64,000 nt of DNA from Dehalococcoidia bacterium UBA5760 (GCA_002418895.1 DIFA01000009.1:1-64000), one strand, 5' to 3'. Shown: positions 7,348 to 17,394, counted from the first letter of the stretch. Program-made: numbers and translations. Notes: generated by a model not told the origin, from the letters alone.

Positions 7348-8604
7348 TTAAGAAGGCTGCCCGTCCAGCAGGCTCTTTATCAGTCTGAGTTCATCTCTAA
7401 TCAGCCTGGGGATCAGGAAGTTTTTCGCAACGATTCTCTTACCCTCTTCACCTAACCTGTGACACACCTCCGGATGGTACAGAAGAAATACTATCTTCTC
7501 AGCGCATTCCTCAATGCTGTTTACCAGGTAGTTGCCAAGTCCACCGGTCATCTGCAGGGGTATGCCCCCGGCATTACCGGCTACCACCGGAGTTTCTTTC
7601 CATAATGCTTCGGCTACCACCAACCCGAACCCCTCTCTGATCGATTTCTGAACGACAACGTCGCTAGCCCGCTGAAAGGCGTTGACCTCCATATTACCCA
7701 TCCCGGTCAGGTTGGAATAGATAAACATATCATCATCTTTATTGGCTTCGGTATTGATAGCGGCATACATATCCCCGGACTCAGGGTCATCCTGAGCAAA
7801 GCTACCTATCATCGCCAGCTGCAACCCCGGCACCTTTTTCTTAGCCAGCCGGTAGGCGGCTATGGTACCGAAGGGGTCTTTCCAACGGTCGAAGCGGGAT
7901 ACCTGGGTAATGATAGGACGGCTACGATCGAAACCGAGGTTCTCCAGCAGTTCCCGGCACAGTTCCCGCTCGATAAACATATTCTTCGAGGTAAAGGCAC
8001 AAATCGCCGGCGCCATAGTAGCAATCCTGGCTAGACGGAGGTCTTGCGGGACGAACTCCCCGGTGGTAAAAACGGCAGCATCATACCCTTCAATATACGG
8101 GCGCAGGAATTTCCACACCATAGCATCCGGCTGCGAGCTATCGACATGGCAGCGCCATATCCATTTGGCACTGTTATGCTCGGGCAGGAAATGACGCAGA
8201 GCGGCCGGCTGAGGGTCGTTGATAATAAAGACATCATATTCGGCGTCCAGCTCGCGGGCGTTAGCCAGATTATTGGCCAGGTAAGCCCTTCTGATGCTCT
8301 CCTTTTTAATCGCTTCAAAAGGAGCACCCTGCAGAGCATTATGCAGTCCCTTGGTAATGGTAAAGAACCGTTGGTCGCCGCGTATCACCTGCCAATCGGC
8401 GTTAATACCTAAGCCCCGTAACAGCGGAATGAAAGAGACCAGGAGTTCGGCTACGCCGCCACCGAAGGGAGTTGAATTGATATGGCACAGACGCAGTCCC
8501 TTTAGCTCTTCCCCCAGACAGACAACTTCATCGAGGAGCTCCCGGTGACAGACACGGCGATACCTGTCAATATCAGATATCCCCAGGGAGATTTTATGCA
8601 GCAT
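7348..8604 (-). CDS. treT: trehalose synthase TreT-type glycosyltransferase (GT4)
   Basis: About 418 residues. The N-terminal block LCHINSTPFGGGVAELL, then VIRGDQRFFTITKGLHNALQG, WIWRCHVDSS and the GT4 C-terminal block ITQVSRFDRWKDPFG...SIREGFGLVVAEALWKETPVV (with the E-x7-E nucleotide-sugar motif) match trehalose glycosyltransferring synthase, which makes trehalose from NDP-glucose and glucose. ATG 8604 was chosen, with AGGGG 8 nt upstream; TTG 8610 is an alternative. The gene stands alone between an unknown protein and guaB3. Substrate is inferred from family resemblance; the glycosyltransferase call is firm. Confidence 0.8.
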   Translation of the reverse strand: MLHKISLGISDIDRYRRVCHRELLDEVVCLGEELKGLRLCHINSTPFGGGVAELLVSFIPLLRGLGINADWQVIRGDQRFFTITKGLHNALQGAPFEAIKKESIRRAYLANNLANARELDAEYDVFIINDPQPAALRHFLPEHNSAKWIWRCHVDSSQPDAMVWKFLRPYIEGYDAAVFTTGEFVPQDLRLARIATMAPAICAFTSKNMFIERELCRELLENLGFDRSRPIITQVSRFDRWKDPFGTIAAYRLAKKKVPGLQLAMIGSFAQDDPESGDMYAAINTEANKDDDMFIYSNLTGMGNMEVNAFQRASDVVVQKSIREGFGLVVAEALWKETPVVAGNAGGIPLQMTGGLGNYLVNSIEECAEKIVFLLYHPEVCHRLGEEGKRIVAKNFLIPRLIRDELRLIKSLLDGQPS

Positions 8605-8657
8605 TTCCAATACCCCTGCGTGATGTACAGATACAAAGTACGGCCGGGGATATCACC

Positions 8658-9797
8658 CTAACGCTGCGACAGTTGCCAGGACTTCCCTTCGGTGGTAATC
8701 GCCGGAGCCACTACCATCTCAGCCTGATGCATTTCCTGCATATTCAAAGCACCGCAGACACCCATCGCGGTTCGGATTGCCCCGACCAGGTTCTGGCTGC
8801 CATCGGTAACCGAGGTAGGGCCAAAGAGAATCTGTTCCACTGAACCGGTGGTGCCGACTCTTATCCGGGTACCCCTGGGCAACGCCGGGTGCGGATGGGA
8901 CATACCCCAGTGATAACCCCGCCCCGGAGCTTCTTTGGCCTGAGCCAGGATAGACCCCAGCATCACCGCATCGGCTCCGGCCGCCAGAGCTTTGCACAAA
9001 TCTCCGCCTTTGCGAAAACCCCCGTCGGTGATTATCGGCACATACCGGCCGGACTCATGCTGGTACTCGTCTCTGGCAGCAGCACAGTCCATAGTGGCTG
9101 TTATCTGGGGAACACCGATACCGAGCACTTCCCTGGTGGTGCAGGCAGCGCCCGGCCCGATACCAACCAGTACCCCGGAGATTCCCGTTCTCATCAGCTC
9201 CAGGGCTGCATTGTAACTGACACAGTTACCCACGACAACAGGCAGCGTTATGGCTTCACAAAGCTCGGAAAAGACCAGCCCGCGATAGCTTTTTGAGACG
9301 TGTTTGGCAGTAGTAACCGTGGACTGGACAAAAAGGACATCGGCTCCGGCTTCAGCAATTATAGGAGCAAAGCGCTTGGCGTTGGCCGGCATTACCGACA
9401 CAGCACATACCGCCCCCGCCTCCTTAATCCCCCTTATTCGTTCACCGATAAGGTTCTCCTTTACCGGCTGGGAATAGATCTTCTGGAGCAGAGCGGTTAC
9501 CTCGGTATTCGATGCCCGAGTGATTTCGCCAAGAATATCATCCGGGTTATCGTAACGAGTCTGTACACCCTCCAGGTGGAGAACGGCCAGGCCACCTAGC
9601 TTGCTCATCAGAATAGCGGATTTGACATCGGTCACCGCATCCATCGCTGAAGCGATGATGGGAATAGAAAAGGTGAGGTCCCCTATATTGAAATCCAAGT
9701 TTGTCTGGTCGGGATTGATGGTTACCTCTCCGGGCACTATCGCTACTTCATCAAATCCGTAGGCACGCCGTAGCTGTTTAAACTGGGCAGAAGCCAT
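8658..9797 (-). CDS. guaB3: GuaB3-family IMP dehydrogenase
   Basis: About 379 residues, a TIM barrel without CBS domains. IPIIASAMDAVTD, the catalytic loop GIGPGAACTTREVLGIGVPQ with the active Cys, IITDGGFRKGGDLCKAL and GADAVMLGSILAQAKEAPG are IMPDH/GMPR family motifs; the compact form matches GuaB3. It would oxidise IMP to XMP in GTP synthesis. The start MASAQFKQL at 9797 is preceded by AAAGGAT; the longer frame to 9851 lacks a site. A GMP-reductase-like activity cannot be excluded from sequence alone. Confidence 0.85.
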   Translation of the reverse strand: MASAQFKQLRRAYGFDEVAIVPGEVTINPDQTNLDFNIGDLTFSIPIIASAMDAVTDVKSAILMSKLGGLAVLHLEGVQTRYDNPDDILGEITRASNTEVTALLQKIYSQPVKENLIGERIRGIKEAGAVCAVSVMPANAKRFAPIIAEAGADVLFVQSTVTTAKHVSKSYRGLVFSELCEAITLPVVVGNCVSYNAALELMRTGISGVLVGIGPGAACTTREVLGIGVPQITATMDCAAARDEYQHESGRYVPIITDGGFRKGGDLCKALAAGADAVMLGSILAQAKEAPGRGYHWGMSHPHPALPRGTRIRVGTTGSVEQILFGPTSVTDGSQNLVGAIRTAMGVCGALNMQEMHQAEMVVAPAITTEGKSWQLSQR

Positions 9798-10102
9798 ATT
9801 ACCATCCTTTCTTAAAGAGAAACTATACCAAAGAGAGCAATTCAAAGTCAAGGAACTATAACCGCTGGCACCTTGCCGGGCCGGATTTACAATTCGCCGG
9901 GCTGGCAGAGGGTGATCACCTGATTCAGCGGGCCGTCCGGTAGCCGAGTTTATGACGTGGAGGGGTGACCCTTGTTCCTGTTATGTGTATTATAAAGGAT
10001 ATCAAAGGGAAATAACAGATTTGGTAGCCGATGATATACACCGGTGTGGACGGGTGATCAAGTCTCGGTTTATAATATCTAGGCTGAGGAAGAAAATAGG
10101 CG
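9798..10102. other. divergent intergenic region guaB3/rsmI
   Basis: No gene. TATAAT at 10071-10076, 26 nt before the rsmI ATG, is a plausible -10 without a good -35. GGTGATCACC near 9911-9920 is a 10-bp palindrome that might bind a regulator; nothing further is supported. Confidence 0.35.
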
Positions 10103-10918
10103 ATGCCGGTTCTTTACCTGGTGGCGACACCGATTGGTAACCTTGAAGATATTTCCCTGCGTGCCCTGCGTACCCTGAGGGAAGTGAATCTGATTGCGGC
10201 TGAAGATACCCGCCGGACAAAGCAACTTCTCACCAAATATGGTATTAAGACATCGCTAACAAGCTATCACGAGCATAATAAGAAGGCCAAGCTGGATTAC
10301 CTGCTGGAACGTCTCGGCAGTGAAGATATGGCCCTTGTTTCCGACGCCGGGATGCCGGGGATGTCCGACCCCGGCTATGAACTGGTCGTAGCGGCCAGTG
10401 AGCGGGGCATCCCGGTGGTGCCCGTTCCCGGACCTTCGGCAGTCATCACGGCGCTGGCTGTCTCCGGACTACCCGTGCAGAGGTTTATTTATCTGGGCTT
10501 TCTGCCTCGCCGGGCGAGCAGCCGGGTTAAGCTCCTGGAGTCGGTGGCTGGTGAATGCGGCAGTATCGTCGTCCTGGAAACACCTCATCGGCTTAGGGCC
10601 AGCCTGAACGATATCAGACTCGCCCTGGGAGACAGAAGGATAGCCGCTTGCCGTGAACTGACCAAGGTATATGAAGAAATCTTCCGGGGTACGATAAGCG
10701 AGGCAATAGAACGCTTCACCCAGCCGAAGGGAGAGTTCACCCTGGTCATTGCCGGCAGGGATGAAGAGGGCAAACCACAGTTGACCACTGAGATCGAAAA
10801 ACAGCTAAGCGGTATGCGTCAGTCCGGAATAAGGGCCAGAGAAGCGATAACCAGAACGGCCTCGGAGACGGGACTGTCACGGAAGGAGCTTTATCGTGCC
10901 TGGCTTAAGCTGCCCTGA
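10103..10918 (+). CDS. rsmI: 16S rRNA (cytidine-2'-O)-methyltransferase RsmI
   Basis: 271 residues of the tetrapyrrole-methylase fold. LYLVATPIGNLEDISLRAL at the start, AAEDTRRTKQLL, SYHEHNK, LVSDAGMPGMSDPGYELV and PVPGPSAVITALAVSGLP are the complete RsmI signature set. It methylates C1402 of 16S rRNA with SAM. GAGGAAG about 10 nt upstream serves as the ribosome-binding site. It is followed by a small zinc-ribbon gene and metG on the same strand. Normal length, no oddities. Confidence 0.95.
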   Translation: MPVLYLVATPIGNLEDISLRALRTLREVNLIAAEDTRRTKQLLTKYGIKTSLTSYHEHNKKAKLDYLLERLGSEDMALVSDAGMPGMSDPGYELVVAASERGIPVVPVPGPSAVITALAVSGLPVQRFIYLGFLPRRASSRVKLLESVAGECGSIVVLETPHRLRASLNDIRLALGDRRIAACRELTKVYEEIFRGTISEAIERFTQPKGEFTLVIAGRDEEGKPQLTTEIEKQLSGMRQSGIRAREAITRTASETGLSRKELYRAWLKLP

Positions 10919-10969
10919 GTCTCCGGGATAGCGTAGAATTATATCACTGAACCGAGGAGGAATGATAAA

Positions 10970-11167
10970 ATGCGTCGGGGTTGTATCTCTCTGGGCGATG
11001 TCCGGTGCGATGATTGTCAGCGTATTATTCCACATTCCGGACATTATCTCATCATTGAAGAGGAAGGCAGTATGAAGCGTCTCTGTCAGCATTGCAGCCT
11101 GGACAAAGGCTATGCCCACTACAAAGAAGAGAAGGGGGAGCGTGTACTGACCTTCTTTTCGGAGTGA
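10970..11167 (+). CDS. small zinc-ribbon protein
   Basis: 65 residues with two CxxC knuckles (CDDC near residue 13 and CQHC near residue 39) spaced as in a zinc ribbon, and a charged C-terminus. GAGGAGG lies about 7 nt before ATG 10970, a strong ribosome-binding site. It lies between rsmI and metG on the same strand. Nucleic-acid or protein binding is typical for such ribbons, but no function is assigned. Confidence 0.75.
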   Translation: MRRGCISLGDVRCDDCQRIIPHSGHYLIIEEEGSMKRLCQHCSLDKGYAHYKEEKGERVLTFFSE

Positions 11168-11254
11168 GCTTTAAACCGCTCTGGTTTTTGGCTGGTATTA
11201 ATAAGAAGTGCTGCCGGATGGCAGTAAATTCATTTTTTAAGCAAGGGAGAGCCT

Positions 11255-12934
11255 ATGGGTGAGCGAATTTTTATCGGGGTTGCCTGGCCCTACGCCAACG
11301 GTTCTTTACACCTTGGTCAGGTTGCCGGGGCATATCTACCTCCGGATATATTTGCCCGCTACCACCGTATGAAAGGCAATCAGGCCTTAATGGTATCAGG
11401 GTCAGACCAGCACGGCACACCCATAACCCTCCGGGCGGAGCGGGAAGGCGTCGAACCGGGGGCTATTGCCGCCCGGTACCACCAGGAGTTTATCGAGTCG
11501 TGGCAGAAGCTGGGGATTTCGTTTGACCTTTTTACTTCGACCGGCACAGCGAACCACACCCGGGCAGTACAGGAGATCTTCCTCACACTTCTTGATAATG
11601 GCTATATCTACCGGGGTATCGTTTCCCAGCCCTTTTGCCCCCGCTGTCAACGCTTCCTGACCGACCGCTATATCGGGGGCACCTGCCCCTACTGCCGGTC
11701 GGAAAAGGCTCGTGGCGACCAGTGTGATGATTGCGGCAAACCATTGAATGCCGCTGAGCTTGTTCAACCACGGTGTTCCTTCTGCGGCGAAGCTCCCGAG
11801 TTCAGAGACTCGGAGCATTTTTTCCTCAAACTATCCGCATTCCAGAACAGGCTGCTGGAATGGGTGAGGAAGAAGGACTACTGGCGGCAGAACGTCCGCA
11901 ACTTTACCCTGAGCTACCTGGAGGGCGGTCTAAACGATAGGGCGATTACCCGTGATATCGACTGGGGAGTACCACTGCCGCTACCGGGATTTGAAGGCAA
12001 GCGTATCTATGTCTGGTTCGAGGCCGTCATCGGATACCTTTCGGCAACGAAAGAGTGGGCCCAGCTCAGTGGTAACGAGGAAAAATGGCGCGATTTCTGG
12101 CAGGGTGACGAGGCTAAGGGCTACTACTTCATCGGTAAAGACAACATCGTTTTCCATACCGTTATCTGGCCGGCGATGCTGATGGGCTGCGGAAACCTGA
12201 ATCTGCCCTACGATGTGCCGGCTAACGAGTTCCTGACTATCGAGGGAAAGAAGCTTTCTACCAGCCGGAACTGGGCGGTGTGGCTGCCTGACTATCTGTC
12301 GCGCTATGACCCCGACCCGCTGCGTTACCTGTTATCCATCAGTATGCCGGAGACCAACGATACCGATTTCTCCTGGAGCGAGTTAATCCGGCGTAACAAT
12401 GATGAGCTGGTGGCGACCTACGGGAACCTGGCACACCGGGTGCTTACTTTCACTTACCGCAAATTTAACGGCTGTGTGCCGGAGCCCGGGGAACTTGATG
12501 ACACAAGTAATAACATGATGAGACAAGCGGAGATTACTATCGGAAAGGTGGCGGAGCTTATCTCAGAGTGCCACTTCAAAGAAGCGGTAAAGTCAGCGAT
12601 GTCCTTAGCCCAGGAAGCTAATCGCTACCTGGATATGAAATCTCCCTGGAAGGTAATCAAAGATGACCGGCAAGCGGCTGCCACAGCCCTGTATGTTGCT
12701 ATAGCCGTTATCTCATGCTTGAGAACGGTTTTATATCCCTTCCTGCCCTTCAGCTCCCAAAAGCTGCACGAATATCTTGGCTTTACCGGCAGCGTCGGGG
12801 ACGATGGCTGGCGGCTGCATGCCCCCGTGCCGGGTCAGAAGCTGCTTCCACCCGAGCCGCTGTTCTCCAAGCTGGATGAAGAACTAGCGGAAGAGGAGAG
12901 CAACCGCTTGCGCCAGAGTTCCGATAGCCAGTAG
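11255..12934 (+). CDS. metG: methionine--tRNA ligase
   Basis: 559 residues. Class I signature HLGQ (HIGH equivalent) in PYANGSLHLGQVAGAYLP, a doubled zinc knuckle CPRC...CPYC...CDDC...CSFC at about residues 128-175, KLSTS as the KMSKS loop, and the Met anticodon-binding helical domain. The C-terminal tRNA-binding EMAP-like domain of many bacterial MetGs is absent, as in shorter MetG1-type enzymes. GGGAGAG precedes ATG 11255. It charges tRNA-Met and initiator tRNA; the initiator tRNA gene of the window is at 53981-54055. Confidence 0.96.
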   Translation: MGERIFIGVAWPYANGSLHLGQVAGAYLPPDIFARYHRMKGNQALMVSGSDQHGTPITLRAEREGVEPGAIAARYHQEFIESWQKLGISFDLFTSTGTANHTRAVQEIFLTLLDNGYIYRGIVSQPFCPRCQRFLTDRYIGGTCPYCRSEKARGDQCDDCGKPLNAAELVQPRCSFCGEAPEFRDSEHFFLKLSAFQNRLLEWVRKKDYWRQNVRNFTLSYLEGGLNDRAITRDIDWGVPLPLPGFEGKRIYVWFEAVIGYLSATKEWAQLSGNEEKWRDFWQGDEAKGYYFIGKDNIVFHTVIWPAMLMGCGNLNLPYDVPANEFLTIEGKKLSTSRNWAVWLPDYLSRYDPDPLRYLLSISMPETNDTDFSWSELIRRNNDELVATYGNLAHRVLTFTYRKFNGCVPEPGELDDTSNNMMRQAEITIGKVAELISECHFKEAVKSAMSLAQEANRYLDMKSPWKVIKDDRQAAATALYVAIAVISCLRTVLYPFLPFSSQKLHEYLGFTGSVGDDGWRLHAPVPGQKLLPPEPLFSKLDEELAEEESNRLRQSSDSQ

Positions 12935-12973
12935 GGCTTACTGATTAGCAAGGAGCTTTTACCATAGGAGGGA

Positions 12974-13945
12974 TTGTTGTCGTTAGATAAAATCTACGCG
13001 CCTATCCGGGAAGACCTGGACAAGATAGAGGACGGGCTACGCTCAATCTATCAGGATAGCCCCCCCCGGATTTCTGCGCTGTTGGCGCATAGCCTGGGAG
13101 CTAGCGGCAAGAGGGTTCGCCCGGCCCTGGTCCTCTTATCGGGTAAGTCCTTTAGCTACAACCTCGAGTGTCTTTTACCTATGGCACTCGCTATTGAGGT
13201 CCTGCATACGGCCACCCTGGTCCATGATGATGCTATCGATAATTCTCCGGAACGCCGCGGCCGTGCCACGATTAACAAGCTGTGGGGCGAGGATAAAGCA
13301 ATACTACTCGGTGACTATCTGCTGGCTAAGGCCGAGGAGCTTGCCGCCGCTGCGGAAAACCTGCCGCTAATCAGACTCTTCGCCCGGACCATAAAGAATA
13401 TCGCCAGTGGCGAGCTGCAGCAGTCTTTCGATGCGTTCCGGCTTGAGCAGACCAGACAGCAGTATTTAGAGAGGATTTCAGGAAAGACCGCCTCCCTGCT
13501 CTGTCTGGCTACCGAGTCGGGGGCCATCTTGAGCCAGGCACCGCCGGAAATGGTTACCGCACTAAGGGAATACGGATACAACCTTGGCATCGCCTTTCAG
13601 ATTGTGGATGATATCCTGGACTTTATCGGCGATGAGAAGGAGATGGGCAAGCCGGTAGGCTCAGACTTGGCGGAAGGGACGCTCACCCTGCCGGCGATGC
13701 TGATTCTAGAGCATCATCCCGATGACAACCCGGTAAGGCGACTGTTTCAGAATGAAGGCGACAGACAGGAGAATATCAGAAGGGCAATAGAGCTGTTTCG
13801 CGACTCGCCGCTCGTTGAGGAATGTTACCGGATCGCAGCAGAATATCAATCTAAATGCTGCCTCAATCTCAAGATGCTGCCTGACAATGCCAGCCGTCGT
13901 TCTCTTCAAGCACTGGCGGAGTATGTGCTAGCCCGGAGGAAATAG
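12974..13945 (+). CDS. polyprenyl diphosphate synthase
   Basis: 323 residues of the trans-prenyltransferase family. First Asp-rich motif HDDAIDNSPERRG near residue 85, GKTASLL, and second Asp-rich motif VDDILDFIGDE near residue 212. The enzyme condenses isopentenyl diphosphate into a long chain for quinone or lipid carriers; the chain length cannot be read reliably. The start TTG 12974 directly follows AGGAGGGA; TTG 12977 is an alternative. It is convergent with moaE, 16 nt apart. Confidence 0.92.
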   Translation: MLSLDKIYAPIREDLDKIEDGLRSIYQDSPPRISALLAHSLGASGKRVRPALVLLSGKSFSYNLECLLPMALAIEVLHTATLVHDDAIDNSPERRGRATINKLWGEDKAILLGDYLLAKAEELAAAAENLPLIRLFARTIKNIASGELQQSFDAFRLEQTRQQYLERISGKTASLLCLATESGAILSQAPPEMVTALREYGYNLGIAFQIVDDILDFIGDEKEMGKPVGSDLAEGTLTLPAMLILEHHPDDNPVRRLFQNEGDRQENIRRAIELFRDSPLVEECYRIAAEYQSKCCLNLKMLPDNASRRSLQALAEYVLARRK

Positions 13946-13961
13946 CTACCGCGTAACCCTT

Positions 13962-14372
13962 TTATTTCTCCCCATCGGGCCAGACACTACCGTCGAGGTA
14001 GGTCTCCCTTTTGACAGTGGGCAGCTTCTCCTTGAAGCAGTCGATAACATACTGGCAAGCAGCAAAGCCCTCCCTGCGGTGGGCACTGGCTATGGCTACC
14101 ACCAGATTGATATCGCCTACCTTAAGCCTGCCTGTTCTGTGACAGATGGCAATAGCATTGAGCTGCCACTTTCGATTCGTTTCGTCTGCTATCTCCTCCA
14201 GCCGGCTTGCCGCCTTACCGTCAATGTCACGGTATTCCACGGAGGCAACTTCTTTACCCCGTGAACTTTCCCGAATCAGACCGACATAAGTAACGATACC
14301 ACCGCTACTGTCACCCTTAACCCGGTTGACGATAACCTCCGGCGATATAGGCCCTACTGTAATCTCTACCAT
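13962..14372 (-). CDS. moaE: molybdopterin synthase catalytic subunit MoaE
   Basis: 136 residues, the usual MoaE length. ICHRTGRLKVGD, AIASAHRREGFAACQYVID and KEKLPTVKRETY with the catalytic Lys block are family signatures. It converts cPMP to molybdopterin with MoaD, which is not seen nearby. It is a stand-alone gene between the polyprenyl synthase and ftsH. The presence of Moco synthesis implies molybdo- or tungsto-enzymes elsewhere in the genome. Confidence 0.93.
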   Translation of the reverse strand: MVEITVGPISPEVIVNRVKGDSSGGIVTYVGLIRESSRGKEVASVEYRDIDGKAASRLEEIADETNRKWQLNAIAICHRTGRLKVGDINLVVAIASAHRREGFAACQYVIDCFKEKLPTVKRETYLDGSVWPDGEK

Positions 14373-14460
14373 GCCGCGACTATCCCCTAAATCATCGTAG
14401 TACAGCCTTGATATCAGGGAATTCTTTTTACCCGAGATGCCAAGACAGCCTTATCCATTG

Positions 14461-16395
14461 CTAATCAAGCGTAGCCGGGGCCGTTTTGGGCAGGATATCG
14501 AGGGGTATCACCGGCGCTTTCTTTATCCCCGGCTTGGCTTTAGCCGTAGCCTTTTCCTGTCTAGGGGCGGCTTCCGTCCTGGCCTTCCTTACCGGCGTAG
14601 CGACGGTCTTGCTGAGCAAAGCCTCAAGATCCTCACCCTCCAGAGTCTCCTTAGCGATGAGCTCTTCGGCAATCTTTATCAGTTTCGGCTTGTTCTTGGT
14701 TAGCATCTTCCTGGCTACCTGATAAGCATGCTCAATGATTTGATGGACCTCATCATCAATCTCTTCAGCCACCTTTTCACTGTAGTTCCTCTGTTCGGCA
14801 ATTTCACGACCAAGGAAGATCGGCTCCTCCTTGTGACCGAAGGTTCGCGGGCCCAGTTTGTCACTCATTCCATAATCGGTAACCATCTTGCGGGCGATTA
14901 CCGTAGCCCGCTCGATATCATCGTAAGCACCGGTGGTCATTTCATCAAAGATTAGTTTCTCTGCCGTATGACCGGCGAGAAGGGTGGCCAGCATATCGTT
15001 AAACTGAGAGCGTGTCATCAGGTAGCGATCCTCTGCAGGCAGCTGCCGGGTGTGGCCGAGCGACATACCGCGTGCTACTATCGATATTTTATGCACCGGG
15101 TCAGCGTTGGGCAGCATCTTGGCAACGAAGGCATGTCCTGCCTCGTGATAGGCAGTGATTTCTTTTTCCTTGGGGCTTATTCTGCGACTCTTTCTCTCCG
15201 GACCGGCGATTACCCGGTCAATGGACTCCTCGAGTTCATTCATGCCAATGGTATCATTACCCCGACGGGCCGCCAGAATAGCCGACTCATTAACCAGATT
15301 GGCAAGGTCGGCACCGCTGAAGCCGGCAGTCTGTTTCGCCAGCACTTCGAGGCTGACGGTTTCCGCCAACGGCTTGCCATTGGTATGAACCTTCAGGATC
15401 GCAGTCCGTCCGTTAATATCAGGTCGGTCCATGACTACCCGGCGGTCAAAGCGCCCCGGACGCAACAGGGCCGGGTCAAGTATATCGGGCCGGTTGGTGG
15501 CAGCAAGAATGATCACATTAGTATTGGTGTCAAAGCCGTCCATCTCGGTTAGAATCTGGTTAAGGGTCTGTTCCCTTTCGTCGTGACCACCACCAAGTCC
15601 GGCACCGCGGTGACGGCCCACAGCATCGATTTCGTCAATGAAAATGATGCAGGGCGTATTGCGTTTTGCCTGCTCAAAGAGATCCCGCACCCTGGAAGCA
15701 CCAACACCAACAAACATCTCCACGAACTCGCTACCGCTGATTGAATAAAAAGGTACCCTGGCCTCACCGGCGATGGCCCGTGCCAGCAGCGTTTTTCCGG
15801 TACCGGGCGGCCCTATCAGCAAGAGCCCTCTCGGAATACGGGCGCCCAGTTTCTGGAACTTCTCGCGCGACCTGAGGAAATCGACAACCTCACGCACCTC
15901 CTGTTTCGCTTCATCCGCCCCGGCGACATCGTCAAAGGTTACCGTCGGAGTGTTAGTGGCCAGCAGCCGGGCCCGGCTGCGACCGAAGTTCATTGCCTGG
16001 CTGTTAGCACCCTGCGCCCGGCGGAACAGGAAGAACAACAGACCACCAAAAATGATGAGGGGAAGGAAATTCAGCGCCATACTGCCCCAGTTAATGCCTG
16101 ACGGAGTTACTTCCCAGTCTACTCCTTCCAGGTTAAGCCCGAGTTCCCTGAGGTCAACCAGGCTCAGGGCCCCGATTACCGCTTTTAGCTCCGTGCCGCT
16201 GGTGCTGGTAATCAGTAATGCCTCACCATCCACGACAATCTTCTCAATCTCCCCGTTCCGGGACATAGCAATCGCTTCTTCTGTACTGATTTCCTCCGGT
16301 TTATCATCTGCCATCGGTAAGAAAGAGAAAAGGGCTATTGCAACGCCCAGCATAACTATGAATATTATCAGGTTACGGTTTAAGCCAAAGTTCAT
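14461..16395 (-). CDS. ftsH: ATP-dependent zinc metalloprotease FtsH
   Basis: 644 residues. Two membrane segments (about 9-27 and 103-122) flank a small extracytoplasmic domain; then an AAA+ domain with Walker A GPPGTGKTLLARAIA near residue 196, Walker B IIFIDEIDAVG, the second region of homology NRPDILDPALLRPGRFDRR, and peptidase motif HEAGH near residue 423. The tail is Lys/Ala/Pro-rich (residues ~600-640). It degrades misfolded membrane and soluble proteins at the inner membrane. On the minus strand TATAAT lies upstream of the gene near 16455-16460. Confidence 0.97.
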   Translation of the reverse strand: MNFGLNRNLIIFIVMLGVAIALFSFLPMADDKPEEISTEEAIAMSRNGEIEKIVVDGEALLITSTSGTELKAVIGALSLVDLRELGLNLEGVDWEVTPSGINWGSMALNFLPLIIFGGLLFFLFRRAQGANSQAMNFGRSRARLLATNTPTVTFDDVAGADEAKQEVREVVDFLRSREKFQKLGARIPRGLLLIGPPGTGKTLLARAIAGEARVPFYSISGSEFVEMFVGVGASRVRDLFEQAKRNTPCIIFIDEIDAVGRHRGAGLGGGHDEREQTLNQILTEMDGFDTNTNVIILAATNRPDILDPALLRPGRFDRRVVMDRPDINGRTAILKVHTNGKPLAETVSLEVLAKQTAGFSGADLANLVNESAILAARRGNDTIGMNELEESIDRVIAGPERKSRRISPKEKEITAYHEAGHAFVAKMLPNADPVHKISIVARGMSLGHTRQLPAEDRYLMTRSQFNDMLATLLAGHTAEKLIFDEMTTGAYDDIERATVIARKMVTDYGMSDKLGPRTFGHKEEPIFLGREIAEQRNYSEKVAEEIDDEVHQIIEHAYQVARKMLTKNKPKLIKIAEELIAKETLEGEDLEALLSKTVATPVRKARTEAAPRQEKATAKAKPGIKKAPVIPLDILPKTAPATLD

Positions 16396-16527
16396 TCTGT
16401 GTCCTGTCTTATGGCCAGCTATCCTTTTTTAACTACCTGATAAGCCAACCTTAGTTTTATTATACCAGAAATAGCCGTAAACAGGGAAACCAAGCGGTTT
16501 GCCTCATTTCTATCACTATGGCCGGTT

Positions 16528-17394
16528 TTATCCTGCCGGCTCTTGCCCAGGTAATAATTCCGTCTGGAGCAGTCTGCTATAAGTCTCCTTCAACAGAAGG
16601 GCGTCTGACTCCAGATTGGGGCTTTCGCAGATGACCAACCCCTTGATGCCATAGTCCCTGAAAGCACGCAGAAGTTCGACATACTCCAGGTCAGACTCTT
16701 TCAGATTCAGGTGATTCAATTCCCCCTTCTTCCCGTAGGCAATACCAGAGATGTGGATATGCATATTTCCCAGGGCAGTTTGCCCCAAACGTTCTTTGAC
16801 CTGTTCCAGGATAGTGCAAAACTCGGGGTAGGAATTGGACTTCCCCGTCCGGGCATGCCAGTGGGCAAAGTCCAGGCAGGGAGCCAGCCCTTCCAATTCA
16901 CTGCTTAGCTCAAATATTTCGTCTATTGTTCCGAACTGAGCAACCCTACCCATAACCTCCGGTCTGATTAAGACCCGGTTATTCTCACTCTTCAACCGAT
17001 CCAGGGCTTCCTTCAGGTATTCCTTGACGGTCTGATAGACCTCACGAGGAGGGTTACCGAGATAAAAGGCAGGATGGAAGACAACGCTTTCCGCCCCGCA
17101 GAGAGCGGCAATACGGGCTGTTGCCAGTAGCCGCTGCTGGCTGGCTTTTATCTTTGCCAGCTCGTGGGCGTTAAGATTAATGAAGTAGGGAGCATGGGCA
17201 GACAGCCTTATCCCCGCTTTAGCGGCTGTCTCGGCAACCTGGTAGGCAGTCGCTTCACTCATCTTGACCCCCCGAACGAATTCCATCTCCATACAACCGA
17301 GTCCAAGCTCGGCGGACCGCTCGATTCCGTAGGCCGCAGACCGCAGGCTGGTGCTGTGAGGAATACCGGCAGTACCAAAAAGCAACCCCGCCAT
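16528..17394 (-). CDS. AP-endonuclease (Nfo)-like / xylose-isomerase-type TIM-barrel protein
   Basis: 288 residues. LLFGTAGIP at the start, AGIRLSAHAPYFINLN, VVFHPAFYLGN, LIRPEVMGRVAQFGT, PCLDFAHWHAR and NMHIHISGIAYGKKGELNHL supply the His, Glu and Asp ligands of the endonuclease IV metal site in the right order. It may therefore cut abasic sites, but sequence similarity to classical Nfo is only moderate and other sugar-phosphate activities are possible. AGGGAGATG precedes ATG 17394. It is separated from ftsH by 132 nt on the same strand. Confidence 0.8.
   Translation of the reverse strand: MAGLLFGTAGIPHSTSLRSAAYGIERSAELGLGCMEMEFVRGVKMSEATAYQVAETAAKAGIRLSAHAPYFINLNAHELAKIKASQQRLLATARIAALCGAESVVFHPAFYLGNPPREVYQTVKEYLKEALDRLKSENNRVLIRPEVMGRVAQFGTIDEIFELSSELEGLAPCLDFAHWHARTGKSNSYPEFCTILEQVKERLGQTALGNMHIHISGIAYGKKGELNHLNLKESDLEYVELLRAFRDYGIKGLVICESPNLESDALLLKETYSRLLQTELLPGQEPAG

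Noticed and set aside
15773..16432. 219-residue plus-strand ORF opposite ftsH
   Set aside because: Ser/Pro/Arg-rich shadow translation of the conserved ftsH gene.
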